64,000 bases of DNA, taken from positions 958,001 through 1,022,000 of the forward strand of contig NZ_VAWB01000001.1 of the NCBI RefSeq assembly GCF_006148925.1, read 5' to 3'. The stretch comes from Hyunsoonleella aestuarii. Lineage in GTDB: Bacteria; Bacteroidota; Bacteroidia; Flavobacteriales; Flavobacteriaceae. The notes under the pieces were generated by a model. It was not told the DNA's origin. It ran no database searches and worked only from the letters and a program-made list of their open reading frames with translations. The translations under genes and the position numbers were made by a program. How positions within the stretch are numbered: the stretch's first letter is position 1; each line of letters starts with the position of its first letter. Positions 43,048 to 50,311 of this stretch are shown here, one piece after another.

Positions 43048-43094
43048 CAAATATATGTCGCATTGATAATTTGTATATATGTCTTTTACGACAT
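43048..43094. promoter_or_regulatory. Operator-like repeats and minus-strand -7 box between monooxygenase and AraC genes
   Basis: Direct repeats ATATATGTC at 43051-43059 and 43075-43083 are spaced 24 bases apart, about two helix turns, suiting an AraC-type activator. An inverted ATGTCG...CGACAT pair is at 43055-43060 and 43089-43094. TATATTTG on minus (43048-43055) is a -7 box for the monooxygenase gene. Confidence 0.6.
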
Positions 43095-43103
43095 TTTAAA
43101 GGG

Positions 43104-43134
43104 TTGTTTCCGTCACCTATTTTAATTACATTTG
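43104..43134 (+). promoter_or_regulatory. Promoter of the AraC-type regulator
   Basis: TTG at 43104-43106, a 20-base spacer, then TACATTTG at 43127-43134, close to the Bacteroidota -33/-7 consensus. The ATG follows 14 bases later. Confidence 0.65.
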
Positions 43135-43148
43135 TCTAAAGAATAAAA

Positions 43149-44144
43149 ATGAAACACATAAGCGTTTTAGTCCCATCTGGTAATAGCATTGTAGATACAA
43201 TTATTGCACCTTACAACTTGTTGAATATGGCAATTTCCTATTCAATGCAGTTAAGTAAATCTCACAAAAAACCATTCAAAATTGATTTAGTGGGTTTAAC
43301 ACTAGAACCTGTATTGTATCAAGGTCTATTCAGTATCCAACCAACAGCAACTATTAGTGACATAGATAAAACAGACTTGATTATTATTTCTCCAATTAGT
43401 GGAGATTTAGTTTTGGAAGTCCAACAAAACATTAAGTTTGTTCATTGGATTAAAGAACAACGAATTAAGAACGGAGCAGAACTTGCCAGTTTGTGCAAAG
43501 GGTCATTTTTATTAGCTGAAACAGGATTGTTAAATGGAAAGTCCTGTACAACTCATTGGACTGCTCACGACCTATTTAAACAAAGGTATCCTAAAGTAAA
43601 CCTTATACAAGAAAAAATAATTTGTGAGGATAATGGAATTTATTCAAGTGGTGGCGCATATTCCATATTAAATTTTACTCTATACTTGATTGAACGATAT
43701 TTTGGAAGAGAAACTGCGATTTGGTGTTCTAAAATTGCTGAAATTGATTTTGATAGAAAAAGCCAGAGTGAGTTCATTATTTTTAATGGGCAGAAGGATC
43801 ATTCTGATGCAGCAATTCATAAAGCTCAAGAATACATTGAAAATAATTTTAAAAACAAATTGAGTGTAGAGCAAATTGCAGATGTCGTTAATTTAGGTTC
43901 TCGCAGCTTTTTAAGGAGATTCAAAAAGGCGACATTTAATACGCCAATCGAATATATACGTAGAGTCAAGGTTGAAGCTGCAAAAAAGCAACTCGAAAGT
44001 ACAGCAAAATCAATACTCGAGGTGATGTATTTTATTGGGTATAATGATGAAAAAGCTTTTAGAACTACTTTTAGAAGGTACTCAGGGCTTTCCCCAAAAG
44101 AATATCAAAAAAAGTACAACCGAGAAATGGCTTTTGCATCTTAG
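43149..44144 (+). CDS. GlxA-like AraC-family transcription regulator (DJ-1/PfpI domain plus HTH)
   Basis: 331 residues. The N-terminal DJ-1/PfpI-like domain includes LVPSGNSIVDTIIAPYNLLN, a nucleophile-elbow-like ELASLCKGSFLLAETGLLNG and TTHWTAHDLFKQRYP. The C-terminal 100 residues carry the double helix-turn-helix of AraC: SVEQIADVVNLGSRSFLRRF and SILEVMYFIGYNDEKAFRTT, ending YSGLSPKEYQKKY. It probably senses a small molecule and activates the divergent monooxygenase gene. Cassette 23 thus holds a regulator and its likely target. Confidence 0.9.
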   Translation: MKHISVLVPSGNSIVDTIIAPYNLLNMAISYSMQLSKSHKKPFKIDLVGLTLEPVLYQGLFSIQPTATISDIDKTDLIIISPISGDLVLEVQQNIKFVHWIKEQRIKNGAELASLCKGSFLLAETGLLNGKSCTTHWTAHDLFKQRYPKVNLIQEKIICEDNGIYSSGGAYSILNFTLYLIERYFGRETAIWCSKIAEIDFDRKSQSEFIIFNGQKDHSDAAIHKAQEYIENNFKNKLSVEQIADVVNLGSRSFLRRFKKATFNTPIEYIRRVKVEAAKKQLESTAKSILEVMYFIGYNDEKAFRTTFRRYSGLSPKEYQKKYNREMAFAS

Positions 44145-44160
44145 CAATTGAGAAATAACT

Positions 44161-44290
44161 AAACCTAACAACGCATATAATTCAGCAAGCGGATTCATTA
44201 GCTATTTAAATTTTGCTACTTTTAAACTTCAGGATAACCTAAAACCGATCTGTGACTAAGCTTGCCAAATCATACACGAACACGTTGTAT
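44161..44290 (+). repeat. attC-like site closing cassette 23 (130 bp, type 3)
   Basis: AAACCTAACAACGCATATAA opens (complement of TTAGGTTT at 42597) and CATACACGAACACGTTGTA closes. Crossover 44284/44285. Confidence 0.82.
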
Positions 44291-44309
44291 TTAATTAAGA
44301 TAATAAATT

Positions 44310-45731
44310 ATGAAGCATATTTTTATTTCACTAATCGTATTAATGTTTGTAGTCAAAGATACCTTCTCACAGACTAAAAAGGAATGGACTATTATGCACT
44401 ATGCCGTCGGCTCAAATTCGTCAGAAATTGATTTGTTGAGTGACATAGAAGAAATGAAGCAAGGAAAAAGATCAAATGAATACAAGTTAATCACCCTCAT
44501 TGATCGGATTGAAGGCTTTTCAGAGGATTCCGTAACATTAGACGGCAATTTCACTGATACAAGACTCTATGAAATTAATTATGAAACATATAAAAGGTTA
44601 GATGGCAAAGAATTCTTTCCCCAAATAAAAGCTAATCGGTTATTTGAAGGCAATATGGCAGAAGCCCTAACATTAAAGAAGTTCGTCCAGTACTGTAAAA
44701 AATATTATCCTGCTAATAACTACATGCTAGTACTTCGGTCGCATGGAAATGGAATTGGAATGTGTCCAGATGCAGAAGATGGAAAAATGGATCGCCTATA
44801 CCCTGGTGAGATGTCATATGTATTAACAAATGAGGAATCTGTAGATATATTAGGACTGGATGTTTGTTCAATGGCTGGTTTGGAAAATTTATATGAATGG
44901 CGTCCTAATAATAATTCTTTTTCAGCAGATTACGTGTTAGCATCATCGCCTCTTTCTGGAGCTTGGGCTTATGATGCAATACTTGATCGTTTATCAGACA
45001 ATGAAAATAATAAATTGGATCTTGACTCTAATTTTTTTGATGGAGGAATAGAAAGGAATATAAATCCCAATAATATGACTCCTCTTGATTTTTCTAAATT
45101 GATAATTGAAGAGATTTATGATAATCAAGGTTGGGCTTCTTGGGGCTTATTAGACAATACCAAAATAGAAAATGTGAAAACAAAAGTAGATGAAGCTTCC
45201 AAGTTGTTAGCTCATGAAAATAAGGATTCCATAAATGCAATAATTAAGAACACCCTGGGGTATTACCACAACACAAACAGTGATATTGAAATTGCTCAAT
45301 TGACTTTTCCGTACATTGATGCCTATCACTTTTGGATTCAAATTGCTGATAACGTTTTCTTTAGTAAAGAAACAAGATTAAAGGCCAATGAAGTATGCAT
45401 TTCACTTGATAACTTGGTTCTAAATTCGTATTATGGGCAAGGTTACTTGCCTGAGACTAATAACTTCTTAAATGGGAAAAATGGCGTGTATCAAATCATC
45501 CCACAAGGGGATAACGTATTTTCTCAATCAGGCAGAACATTTTGGAATCATTGCGGTTGGTTTCACCCAGATAACAGATCATCTAATGAGAATTCCTACG
45601 GGCAATATGATTGGTGTATTGATGGGGCAATCAGAGCTAACAATCAAGTTGATAATTTTTTTGAACTTTTAGACTATTTGTTCGATGAATCCAATGAGGA
45701 GTCGGGTGGTGTCAATAATTATCAGTGGTAA
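44310..45731 (+). CDS. Clostripain-like cysteine peptidase (C11 family), secreted
   Basis: 473 residues. The signal peptide MKHIFISLIVLMFVVKDTFSQ precedes the C11 fold: KEWTIMHYAVGSNSSEIDLL, the catalytic His in NYMLVLRSHGNGIGM (about 145) and catalytic Cys in VDILGLDVCSMAGLENLYEW (about 190). Clostripain relatives cut after basic residues and belong to the caspase-like clan. Last cassette gene (24), 25 bases after the crossover, plus strand. Confidence 0.88.
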   Translation: MKHIFISLIVLMFVVKDTFSQTKKEWTIMHYAVGSNSSEIDLLSDIEEMKQGKRSNEYKLITLIDRIEGFSEDSVTLDGNFTDTRLYEINYETYKRLDGKEFFPQIKANRLFEGNMAEALTLKKFVQYCKKYYPANNYMLVLRSHGNGIGMCPDAEDGKMDRLYPGEMSYVLTNEESVDILGLDVCSMAGLENLYEWRPNNNSFSADYVLASSPLSGAWAYDAILDRLSDNENNKLDLDSNFFDGGIERNINPNNMTPLDFSKLIIEEIYDNQGWASWGLLDNTKIENVKTKVDEASKLLAHENKDSINAIIKNTLGYYHNTNSDIEIAQLTFPYIDAYHFWIQIADNVFFSKETRLKANEVCISLDNLVLNSYYGQGYLPETNNFLNGKNGVYQIIPQGDNVFSQSGRTFWNHCGWFHPDNRSSNENSYGQYDWCIDGAIRANNQVDNFFELLDYLFDESNEESGGVNNYQW

Positions 45732-45739
45732 CCTAAAAA

Positions 45740-45788
45740 GAACATAACCTAAACTGCATTAAAACGCAGTTTAGCCAAAACGTTATCA
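45740..45788 (+). repeat. Terminal attC-like site (short, divergent)
   Basis: The inner hairpin is CTAAACTGC-attaaaa-CGCAGTTTAG; outer arms ATAAC (45744) and CGTTAT (45781). Complementarity to the start of cassette 24 is poor. Crossover about 45782/45783. Confidence 0.6.
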
Positions 45789-45815
45789 TAACTAAAGAGA
45801 TACACATTTGTAATT

Positions 45816-45842
45816 CGCTACAGCCAACTGAGCTACATACCC
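45816..45842 (-). pseudogene. Degraded fragment of tRNA-Ala 5' part (right end of the element)
   Basis: On minus it reads GGGTATGTAGCTCAGTTGGC and continues as TGTAGCG, matching the start, D stem and D loop of the tRNA-Ala at 10677-10750 with few changes. AGCCAACTGAGCTACAT (45822-45838) is identical to 10730-10746. It has the same orientation as the intact gene, so it is a direct repeat. Confidence 0.75.
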
Positions 45843-45848
45843 TATAAA

Positions 45849-46643
45849 TTATTTCAACCCACTTAAAACTAGGACAGGAATGCTACTATGAAAGTCCTTT
45901 TTCAAAATGGTATTCTTTTCCCATTTTTTGGCAAAAAACCCTCTTTTTCTTCGCACTACACAAAGCATATCAGGGTTATGCGATTGGAAATGCTCTAAAA
46001 CACCTTGGAAGGTCGTAGCATTTTCTGTTTGAGTAATATTATTAACGATACCTAATAAATCGGTATTAAGGTCAAAATCTGCCTCCTTATGATATGGCGT
46101 TTTCACCAATAGTAAATCTACCGAGACATTAAACTTATCTTTTATCGCTGTTAGAGGTTTAAGTACGTTTTCTTTTTTAATTATTGCCGATTTAATGGCC
46201 ATTAAAATACTTGAAGGTTTACTAAATTTATACCCTTCCGGAACTATAAGTGAGGGCACATCCATCTGCTTAATTATTTTGCCCGAAGTTTTGCCTAAAT
46301 ATACTTCGTCTTTAATAGAATTGGTTCTAGGTTCAACTAAAACTAAATCTACCTCACCAGCCTTACAAGCTAATTCTAAAACATCAATTAAATTACCCTT
46401 TAAAGTTTTTACAATAACATCAACATCCTTCGTGTCTGTTTTAGAAACTAAATTCTCTAAAAAAGCTTTACTTTCTCTTTCAATTATTTGATCTACCTTT
46501 ATCATCGTGCCTGCTTTGGTGTAAACGTTATATACTTGTACCACATAAAGTTTGGCGCCAAAAGCACTAGCAAAATCAACTGCATATTGGAGATGACTTA
46601 ATGCGTTTTTCGATGATCCTACGGGAACTAAAATATTCTTCAT
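45849..46643 (-). CDS. Universal stress protein (tandem UspA domains)
   Basis: 264 residues, about twice one UspA domain. The first domain begins MKNILVPVGSSKNALSHLQY and ends GKIIKQMDVPSLIVPEG. The ATP-binding G-x2-G-x9-G(S/T) pattern is only partly kept (LGKTSGKIIKQMDVPSL). The second domain is shorter and more divergent. Cytoplasmic stress-related nucleotide-binding protein. First ordinary chromosomal gene to the right of the cassette region. Confidence 0.88.
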   Translation of the reverse strand: MKNILVPVGSSKNALSHLQYAVDFASAFGAKLYVVQVYNVYTKAGTMIKVDQIIERESKAFLENLVSKTDTKDVDVIVKTLKGNLIDVLELACKAGEVDLVLVEPRTNSIKDEVYLGKTSGKIIKQMDVPSLIVPEGYKFSKPSSILMAIKSAIIKKENVLKPLTAIKDKFNVSVDLLLVKTPYHKEADFDLNTDLLGIVNNITQTENATTFQGVLEHFQSHNPDMLCVVRRKRGFFAKKWEKNTILKKDFHSSIPVLVLSGLK

Positions 46644-46685
46644 AATAATTATAGTTTGTTGACTAATTTTTTAGCGATATTTATG

Positions 46686-46693
46686 CAAAAGTA
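46686..46693 (-). promoter_or_regulatory. -7 box of the universal stress protein gene
   Basis: TACTTTTG on minus fits TAnnTTTG, 42 bases upstream of the start codon. Confidence 0.4.
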
Positions 46694-46703
46694 AAACATT
46701 TAA

Positions 46704-47204
46704 ATGATTCGAAAAGGAGCTATATCAGATATCGAAAATATTCTTGAAATAACAAAAGCTTGTGCATTGTATATGATTTCTAAAAAAATCTTTCAATGGA
46801 ACGAATTTTACCCTAGTAAAGAAGCCTTTTTAGGAGATGTTGAACGTGGTGAATTATACGTACTCGAACATAATGGTAAGATTTCTGGGTGCGTTGTAAT
46901 TTCATCTTTAATGGATGAAGAATATTATCCTATTGACTGGTTAACTAAAAATGGGAACAACATTTATATTCATCGGCTTGCCATTCATCCAAAACATCAG
47001 GGAAAAGGATTCGCTCAAAAACTAATGACCTTTGCTGAAACTTTTGGAAAAGAAAACCATTTTACTTCGGTAAGACTAGATACATTTTCTCAAAATAAAA
47101 GAAATAATACGTTTTACAAATTGAGAGGCTATAAGCGTTTGGGTGATATATATTTCCCTAAACAAAGTGAGTATCCGTTTCATTGTTACGAACTTGTATT
47201 GTGA
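46704..47204 (+). CDS. GNAT family N-acetyltransferase
   Basis: 166 residues. MIRKGAISDIENILEITKAC opens the fold. The acetyl-CoA pyrophosphate loop is IHPKHQGKGFAQKLMTFAE (about 95-113), followed by VRLDTFSQNKRNNTFYKLRGY. The substrate is unknown. It overlaps the MATE gene start by four bases, so the two are co-transcribed. Confidence 0.9.
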   Translation: MIRKGAISDIENILEITKACALYMISKKIFQWNEFYPSKEAFLGDVERGELYVLEHNGKISGCVVISSLMDEEYYPIDWLTKNGNNIYIHRLAIHPKHQGKGFAQKLMTFAETFGKENHFTSVRLDTFSQNKRNNTFYKLRGYKRLGDIYFPKQSEYPFHCYELVL

Positions 47205-48535
47205 ACACAAACATTAGCTTAAAACATATAAATAAACTTGCGGTGCCAGCCCTAATTTCTGGAATATCCGAGCCTATTCTATCCATAACAGACACAGCCA
47301 TAGTAGGCAATATAGATGTTAACCCTATAGAGTCACTAGCCGCAGTGGGTATTGTAGGTACATTTCTCTCTATGCTTATCTGGATTTTAGGACAGACTAG
47401 AAGCGCCATTTCATCCATTGTTTCACAATATGTTGGAGCTAACAATTTAGAGTCAGTTAAAAACCTTCCTGCTCAAGCTATTTTTATAATTACTTCCTTA
47501 AGTGTACTAATAATTGTAAGTACTTACCCTTTTGCAAATCAGATTTTCAAGCTTTACAATGCCTCAGACTTAATTTTAAACTACAGTGTCGATTATTACA
47601 AAATTCGTGTTTTCGGATTCCCATTTACCCTCTTCACCATTGCCGTTTTTGGCACGTTTAGAGGGCTTCAAAACACCTATTATCCGATGTTAATTGCTAT
47701 AATTGGAGCTTTATCAAATATTGTTTTGGATGTCGTTTTAGTTTATGGCATAGCAGGTTATATCCCGGCCTTAAATATAAAGGGTGCTGCTTATGCTAGT
47801 GTAATTGCACAAATTTTAATGGCTGTATTTTCAGTTTACTTCCTAATAAAAAAAACAAGCATTCCTTTAAAGCTTACCCTTCCTTTTAATAAAGAAATTA
47901 AGCGCTTCATCATTATGATTTTAAATCTTTTTGTTAGAACGCTAGCCCTTAACATTACACTCTATTTTGCAACAAGATTTGCAACTGGTTATGGCAAAAA
48001 CTATATAGCTGCTTACACCATAGCTATTAATTTATGGTTTTTAGGAGCGTTCATGATTGATGGTTATTCCAGTGCAGGAAATATCCTTTCTGGTAAACTC
48101 TTAGGGGCTAAAGACTATAAAAATTTAATGATACTCAGTAAAAAATTAATAAAAATTGGTGTGGTTATGGGAGTTATTTTAGCTATAATTGGAGCTGTAA
48201 TTTACAAACCTATTGGATTATTATTTACAAAGGCCCCAGAAGTGCTAAAGGAATTTTACAATGTCTTTTGGATTGTCCTTATTATGCAGCCTATTTGCGC
48301 TATTGCTTTTATTTTCGATGGTGTTTTTAAGGGTTTAGGAGAAATGAAAACCCTAAGAAACATTCTTCTACTTTCAACCTTTTTGGTCTTTATCCCAATT
48401 CTATACTTACTAGACGATCTCGATTTAAAACTCAAAGGCATATTTATAGCATTAACCTTTTGGATGATTGTAAGAGGCTTACCACTTCTTATAAAATTTA
48501 GAAAAATGTTTATGCCGCTTTCTCAAAACAATTAA
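47201..48535 (+). CDS. MATE family efflux transporter
   Basis: 444 residues from GTG 47201, which overlaps the stop of the GNAT gene (GTGA). About 12 membrane helices. HINKLAVPALISGISEPILS and DTAIVGNIDVNPIESLAAVG at the start are typical of DinF-like MATE exporters, as are MISQ-like positions SIVSQYVGANN and GPF/MIDGYSSAGNILSGKLLGAKD. It exports drugs or metabolites by Na+ or H+ antiport. Confidence 0.92.
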   Translation: MNTNISLKHINKLAVPALISGISEPILSITDTAIVGNIDVNPIESLAAVGIVGTFLSMLIWILGQTRSAISSIVSQYVGANNLESVKNLPAQAIFIITSLSVLIIVSTYPFANQIFKLYNASDLILNYSVDYYKIRVFGFPFTLFTIAVFGTFRGLQNTYYPMLIAIIGALSNIVLDVVLVYGIAGYIPALNIKGAAYASVIAQILMAVFSVYFLIKKTSIPLKLTLPFNKEIKRFIIMILNLFVRTLALNITLYFATRFATGYGKNYIAAYTIAINLWFLGAFMIDGYSSAGNILSGKLLGAKDYKNLMILSKKLIKIGVVMGVILAIIGAVIYKPIGLLFTKAPEVLKEFYNVFWIVLIMQPICAIAFIFDGVFKGLGEMKTLRNILLLSTFLVFIPILYLLDDLDLKLKGIFIALTFWMIVRGLPLLIKFRKMFMPLSQNN

Positions 48536-48549
48536 CTTTGCAGGACAAC

Positions 48550-48729
48550 ATGAAACACATGAGTCTATTTTTCGCTTTTCTTCAGCAAGTAGATATAGAA
48601 GAAAAAATTAAAAACGCTCCAGATAAAGGTTACGAAATAGGTGTTTTTATAGGAGCCATGCTTCCTTTTGTTGTTTTAGTAGCATTAGCCTATTTAATGT
48701 ATAGGTATAACAAAAATAAGAATCATTAA
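48550..48729 (+). CDS. Small single-pass membrane protein
   Basis: 59 residues from ATG 48550. A polar N-terminus (VDIEEKIKNAPDKGYEIGVF) is followed by one helix, IGAMLPFVVLVALAYLMYRY, and a basic tail NKNKNH. No family recognised. It lies between the MATE gene and a second tiny membrane protein in the same operon. Confidence 0.65.
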   Translation: MKHMSLFFAFLQQVDIEEKIKNAPDKGYEIGVFIGAMLPFVVLVALAYLMYRYNKNKNH

Positions 48730-48731
48730 TT

Positions 48732-48830
48732 ATGGATATTCTGTCATTTTTTAGTGGAAACGGATTGTTTCTTTTACTAGCCTTAATTTTAATTATCGTT
48801 TACGCTGTTAACAGAAGAAAAAGGAAATAA
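48732..48830 (+). CDS. Very small membrane protein (32 residues)
   Basis: ATG 48732 to TAA 48830: MDILSFFSGNG, one hydrophobic helix LFLLLALILIIVYAV, and a basic end NRRKRK. The stop shares one base with the queD start (TAATG), and the start follows the previous gene by two bases. This tight packing supports real translation. Function unknown. Confidence 0.6.
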   Translation: MDILSFFSGNGLFLLLALILIIVYAVNRRKRK

Positions 48831-49285
48831 TGGGCAATAACATTCGTATCACAAAGCAATTTTCATTCGAAACAGGTCATGCACTTTACGGCTATGACGG
48901 TAAATGTAAAAATGTACACGGACACAGTTATAAATTAGATGTTACTGTAATTGGTAAACCCATTCATGATAAAAACCATGTGAAATACGGTATGGTTATT
49001 GACTTTAAGGATTTAAAAAGCATAGTGAAAGAAGAAATTGTCAATGTGTTCGATCATGCCACAGTTTTCAACAAAAATACACCGCACGTTGAACTTGCAA
49101 AGGAATTAGGCGATCGCGGACACAATGTTTTGCTTGTAGATTACCAACCAACAAGCGAAATGATGGTTATCGATTTTGCTAGAAAAATTAAAAAGCGTTT
49201 ACCAAAGCAAATTAGTTTGCATTCTTTAAAACTTCAAGAAACAGAAAGTTCATTTGCGGAATGGTTTGCTTACGATAATAATTAG
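48830..49285 (+). CDS. queD: 6-carboxytetrahydropterin synthase (QueD/PTPS family)
   Basis: 151 residues. FSFETGHALYGYDGKCKNVHGHSYKL holds the zinc-binding histidines (His17, His31 and His33 region) and the catalytic Cys. MVIDFKDLKSIV and DHATVFN are family elements, and the closing LHSLKLQETESSFAEWF holds the conserved Glu. It converts 7,8-dihydroneopterin triphosphate to 6-carboxytetrahydropterin for queuosine and deazapurine synthesis. Confidence 0.92.
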   Translation: MGNNIRITKQFSFETGHALYGYDGKCKNVHGHSYKLDVTVIGKPIHDKNHVKYGMVIDFKDLKSIVKEEIVNVFDHATVFNKNTPHVELAKELGDRGHNVLLVDYQPTSEMMVIDFARKIKKRLPKQISLHSLKLQETESSFAEWFAYDNN

Positions 49286-49558
49286 GACGTTACCTCAAGG
49301 GGTGCGCTTTCACTACTGAATTTTTTTAAAGTGACATTGCGAAGGAGTACCGACTGTGGCAATCTGCTAAGTATAATGCTTACCAAAACATAGTTTAAAA
49401 AAGCTTTAAAAAGGATTTTAAACATACTGCTGTAATCGCTAACGCGGATTTTTCAGCTAAAACCTTCCTTAACCTTCAATTTCTTCTTATCCATAAAAAC
49501 CCTTTCCATAACAAAAAAAGAGATTCCTGTCTTCGTAGGAATGTACTATATTTACAAC
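49286..49558. other. Intergenic region with two dispersed-repeat remnants
   Basis: No gene. 49331-49366 contains ATTGC...GCAAT arms around GAAGGAGTACCGACTGT. 49523-49542 is the inverted repeat ATTCCT-gtcttcgt-AGGAAT. Both look like the short intergenic repeats scattered in flavobacterial genomes. Confidence 0.5.
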
Positions 49559-50311
49559 ATGCAAATTCCAAAAGGCAAGAAAATATATTTCGCTTCAGAT
49601 AACCATTTAGGCGCCCCGACAAGAGAAGCGTCTTTACCGCGCGAAAAGAAATTTGTAGCATGGTTAGACGAGATAAAGGAAGACGCTGCTGTTATTTTTC
49701 TTCTTGGTGACTTATTCGATTTCTGGATGGAATATAAAAAAGTAGTCCCTCGAGGTTTTACAAGAACTTTAGGTAAGCTAGCCGAAATATCAGACTCAGG
49801 AATTCCTATTCATTATTTTGTCGGCAATCACGATCTTTGGATGAATGGCTATTTTGAAGAAGAACTGGGTATTCCCGTTTATCACAAACCCAAAGAATTT
49901 ATTTTCAACAATAAACATTTTTTTGTTGGCCATGGTGATGGTTTAGGACCTGGTGATAAAGGTTATAAACGCATGAAAAAGGTGTTCACTAATCCTTTTT
50001 TTAAATGGTTATTTAGGTGGTTGCATCCTGATTTAGGAGTGCGTTTGGCTCAATATATGTCCGTTAAAAACAAATTGATTTCAGGAGACGATGATGCTAA
50101 ATTTCTAGGAGAAGAAAACGAATGGTTGGTACATTATTGCAAACGTAAACTGCAAGATAAGCATCGTGAATTCTTTGTGTTTGGGCATAGACATTTACCA
50201 ATGGAAATTGCGCTTAATGAAAATTCAAAATATATTAACCTTGGTGATTGGATTCAATATTACACCTATGGTGTTTTTGATGGAGAAAATCTAGAGCTTA
50301 AAGAATACTAA
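49559..50311 (+). CDS. lpxH: UDP-2,3-diacylglucosamine diphosphatase (LpxH family)
   Basis: 250 residues from ATG 49559. A calcineurin-type metallophosphoesterase: KIYFASDNHLGAPTREA (the usual DxH is DNH), LLGDLFDFWMEY, FVGNHDLWM, FVGHGDGLGPGDKGYKRM and FGHRHLPME. It cleaves UDP-2,3-diacylglucosamine to lipid X in lipid A synthesis. It converges with the MFS gene and their stop regions overlap by four bases. Confidence 0.88.
   Translation: MQIPKGKKIYFASDNHLGAPTREASLPREKKFVAWLDEIKEDAAVIFLLGDLFDFWMEYKKVVPRGFTRTLGKLAEISDSGIPIHYFVGNHDLWMNGYFEEELGIPVYHKPKEFIFNNKHFFVGHGDGLGPGDKGYKRMKKVFTNPFFKWLFRWLHPDLGVRLAQYMSVKNKLISGDDDAKFLGEENEWLVHYCKRKLQDKHREFFVFGHRHLPMEIALNENSKYINLGDWIQYYTYGVFDGENLELKEY

Larger units (their letters stand above)
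10751..45842 (+). mobile_element. Integron-like gene-cassette array with tyrosine recombinase, inserted at tRNA-Ala
   Basis: About 35 kb between the intact tRNA-Ala and a degraded copy of its 5' part. One recombinase at the left end is followed by about 24 cassettes separated by imperfect inverted repeats. Boundaries read G|TTRRRY. The first 7-10 bases of nearly every cassette (for example TTGTATGCC at 13179) are the reverse complement of the left arm of the repeat ending that cassette (GGCATACAAC at 19244). This is the rule for attC sites in circularised integron cassettes. Gene orientation is uniform as far as 39.0 kb and disturbed beyond. The cargo is mainly exported hydrolases and lipoproteins plus one restriction-modification system. 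Confidence 0.85.

Noticed and set aside
13051-45788. The inter-gene repeats as ordinary transcription terminators
   Set aside because: They lack T tracts, have long imperfect stems, and their outer arms match cassette starts rather than each other.
10751-45842. CRISPR array
   Set aside because: The repeats are 50-150 bp, imperfect and separated by genes, with no short uniform spacers or cas genes.
10751-45842. Insertion sequence or transposon carrying the cassettes
   Set aside because: No transposase gene or matching terminal inverted repeats were found; boundaries follow the G|TTRRRY rule instead.
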